Assembly (NCBI GenBank): GCA_903642325.1
Contig: CAHJWM010000008.1
Coordinates: 1 to 64,000 of the forward strand
Direction of reading: 5' to 3'
Length of the DNA: 64,000 bases
From: Myxococcales bacterium
Lineage (GTDB): Bacteria; Myxococcota_A; Polyangia; Polyangiales; Polyangiaceae
Shown piece by piece: positions 62,402 to 64,000 of the stretch. The translations under genes were made by a program, and so were the position numbers. Each line of letters opens with the position of its first letter. Position 1 is the first letter of the stretch. The notes beneath the pieces were generated by a model. The model worked only from the letters and a program-made list of their open reading frames with translations, was not told the DNA's origin and ran no database searches.

Positions 62402-63556
62402 CTAACCGCGGCGCCGGGCAACATTCACGAGTTTACCCAGCAGCGTGCCTGAACCGCTGCCCCGGAGCCCGTTGTCCACGCCATACGCAACGCGCCCGCG
62501 ACGGCTCGGCGATAAGAGCACCCCCTCGCAAGTAGTGACCGCGGACGCGCCCCAACGAGTCTTCGAGACGTCAGTGCCCGGGGACAGGTTCACGACCTGG
62601 CAGCGATGCTCGATCGCCCAACGGATGGATTCGGCGACGGTCGTAGTCATGACGCTGAACGCTGCCCACTCCGGGTCGTACCCGGAGAAGTAAAGGTAAA
62701 GCTCGTTTCCGAGCAAAAAGCCCAGGCGTGAGGCCACGACGGATCCCCCCACGGACAGCTCGAACACGCGAAGCCTCTCGCTGTCATTGGCGCATGCGGC
62801 CAGGTCCAAAAGCAGGCCGCGAGCGCCCTGAATCGCAAAAACATCCTCGTGGCGAATCAGATGCGTCGCTTCGGCGCGCCGCTTGTGCAGCTCGAAAAAC
62901 CGATGCAGGGCCGCTTGCAGCTCGGCCCGTTCAGTGACGACCCGAAACTCGAACGCGTGGCCTGCGCGCTTGAGCGAATTATAACATTTGCGAAGAGATT
63001 CTTTGATATTGCGCGACCGGCTCGCGCGAAATTCGTCCCAGGTGGCTGGCAACTGCAGCACGTAGTCGGTCGTCTCGCGGCGCCAGGAAAAGTTTTCGGT
63101 GCCACTCAGAACGGTATAGGCATCGGAACCGCGTCGCACGCCGTGCCAAACGAACCAATCCCAGTCCCCCGCGCACCGCATAAAGTGGCTCAGCACTGCG
63201 CGGGTCACCGCGCCTTCGTCTGCAGGCGCGCAGATCAAGCCGCGGAGCTCGGTCACATTCTTGTCGCTGCCGAAGAACGTCAGGCTGCGCGCCTTCAGTG
63301 GACCGACGGCGGGGCGTTCGGTGAGCAGCAATGGCGCGAGGGCAACGACTTCGTTCCGGTGGTTGCGCACCGCGTGAACGTAAAAGTGGTCGCGAACCAG
63401 CACACGCTGCTCGCGGAAATGCCGCCACCAAAGCTCGAGCCATGCATTGCTGGCAAAGGGAACCCGCGGCTGCATTTGCGCCGCGAGCCGCTGACAATCG
63501 CCGGCCAACGCACTCAGCGCCTGCGGACTCGCAATTCGCTCGAGGCTCAGTGTCAT
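62402..63556 (-). CDS. GNAT-fold (FemAB/BioF2-like, CelD-type) acetyltransferase-like protein
   Basis: A 384-residue protein of the Acetyltransf_6 type. Segments are FASNAWLELWWRHF, ALAPLLLTERP, LTFFGSDKNVTELRGLI, a long helical stretch RSRNIKESLRKCYNSLKRAG, FFELHKRRAEATHLI, and the C-terminal GGSVVASRLGFLLGNELYLYFSGYDPEWAAFSVMTTTVAESIRWAIEHRCQVVNLSPG. Such proteins transfer acyl or aminoacyl groups, often in exopolysaccharide synthesis. The start is ATG 63556. It sits between ligD and ku, separating the NHEJ pair; a role in repair is not suggested by its sequence. Confidence 0.82.
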   Translation of the reverse strand: MTLSLERIASPQALSALAGDCQRLAAQMQPRVPFASNAWLELWWRHFREQRVLVRDHFYVHAVRNHRNEVVALAPLLLTERPAVGPLKARSLTFFGSDKNVTELRGLICAPADEGAVTRAVLSHFMRCAGDWDWFVWHGVRRGSDAYTVLSGTENFSWRRETTDYVLQLPATWDEFRASRSRNIKESLRKCYNSLKRAGHAFEFRVVTERAELQAALHRFFELHKRRAEATHLIRHEDVFAIQGARGLLLDLAACANDSERLRVFELSVGGSVVASRLGFLLGNELYLYFSGYDPEWAAFSVMTTTVAESIRWAIEHRCQVVNLSPGTDVSKTRWGASAVTTCEGVLLSPSRRGRVAYGVDNGLRGSGSGTLLGKLVNVARRRG

Positions 63557-63864
63557 GAACGGTTCAACGAGAGCAAAACATGGACAATGACCTCGACCGA
63601 GGCCACGACGCCCCGCCCCTTTCGGCGCACCACACGCCGGGCTGAAAAGTGATCGGAAGGCAGAGCATCGGCAGTGAAGCACGGCGCGCGATGAACGCGC
63701 GTCGTAATATTAACTACGGGTACGGGCCGGGATGCATAGGCGATTCCGGTCGCTTTGTCCGCTCCGCTGATCGCCTAAATCCACCGGCGGAGGCTGCTGC
63801 ACCCGTGTTCAGCTTTTTAGACAGTTCGCCGAACTCTTCTCATTGTCAGCGCGCGCGCGTTAGC
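63557..63864. other. Divergent intergenic region upstream of ku
   Basis: A 308-bp gap between the acetyltransferase-like gene and ku, which are divergent, so both promoters lie here. It contains an inverted repeat, TAGGCGAT (63737-63744) and ATCGCCTA (63770-63777), and a locally AT-rich stretch GTAATATTAACTAC near 63704. No coding sequence seen. Confidence 0.5.
63737..63777. repeat. Inverted repeat upstream of ku
   Basis: TAGGCGAT (63737-63744) and ATCGCCTA (63770-63777) are perfect inverted 8-mers with a 25-bp spacer, about 90 bp before the ku start. Possible operator or cruciform; could be chance. Confidence 0.4.
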
Positions 63865-64000
63865 ATGGCGACCATGGCTGCGCGCGCGACGTCTTCAGGC
63901 ACGATTTCATTTGGCTTGGTTTCGATTCCCGTGAAGTTTTACACGGCGGCATCTTCGGAACAGGCGAGCTTCAATATGTTGCACAAAAAGTGCGGCGGCC
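63865..64000 (+). CDS. ku: Ku protein, 3' truncated by window
   Basis: The first 45 codons of a bacterial Ku homologue. They read TSSGTISFGLVSIPVKFYTAA and then SFNMLHKKCGG, the conserved start of prokaryotic Ku. Ku rings bind DNA ends and recruit LigD. The start is ATG 63865 or ATG 63874. The rest lies beyond the window. With ligD 1.6 kb away this forms the NHEJ locus. Confidence 0.92.
   Translation, partial: MATMAARATSSGTISFGLVSIPVKFYTAASSEQASFNMLHKKCGG

Overview
The window is a GC-rich chromosomal segment that reads like a Myxococcota genome, most likely Polyangia. This is an inference from gene content. The signs are many glycine/alanine-rich lipoproteins, zinc-ribbon/FHA and FHA-GAF-cyclase proteins, a protein joining a GspE-N-type domain to HEAT repeats, a DUF4388 protein with a J-like tail, two NtrC-type sigma-54 activators and a DsbD-like protein. 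No rRNA, tRNA, CRISPR array, insertion sequence or prophage was recognised. Most of the window is dense core genome.

Layout. 1-8.7 kb: RecQ-like protein cut by the window edge, NAD-type isocitrate dehydrogenase, ComM/YifB ATPase, recA, and a GspE-N/HEAT protein. 8.8-12.4 kb: small membrane protein, two lipoproteins and a NamZ/DUF1343 protein. 12.5-18.5 kb: NtrC-type regulator, Xaa-Pro aminopeptidase, and a tightly packed folP-cdaA-cdaR operon for folate and c-di-AMP. 18.5-24.7 kb: cation efflux protein, a coupled pair of uncharacterised genes, glpK, and an FHA-GAF-adenylate cyclase. 24.9-31.2 kb: accA, GST, deoC, thrS behind a threonine attenuator, then pgk-tpiA-secG. 31.2-38.7 kb: GT-C glycosyltransferase, small proteins, a partial ATP synthase operon (b', b, delta, alpha, gamma) and folK. 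38.9-50.6 kb: DUF4388 protein, ClpA/C-like ATPase, lipoproteins, a second NtrC-type regulator coupled to a sulfatase-modifying-factor-like lipoprotein, a decayed FG-GAP gene and a TPR protein. 50.6-59.7 kb: ruvA, zinc-ribbon/double-FHA protein, Nudix-like protein, ComF-like protein, GYF-type protein, DsbD-like protein, TPR protein and a pair of cysteine-patterned lipoproteins. 59.7-64 kb: a non-homologous end-joining block of ligD (frameshifted), an acetyltransferase-like gene and the 5' end of ku.

Most notable. First, upstream of thrS there is a 26-codon leader peptide with six consecutive Thr codons, followed by mutually exclusive antiterminator and terminator pairings. This is a textbook transcription attenuator, here controlling a ThrRS that lacks the N-terminal TGS and editing domains. 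Second, several enzyme-family members have lost signature catalytic residues: the RecQ-like protein, the phosphoglycerate kinase and the Nudix protein. Third, AtpA carries an insertion of roughly 50 residues. Fourth, ligD is split by a one-base frameshift at the start of its polymerase domain.
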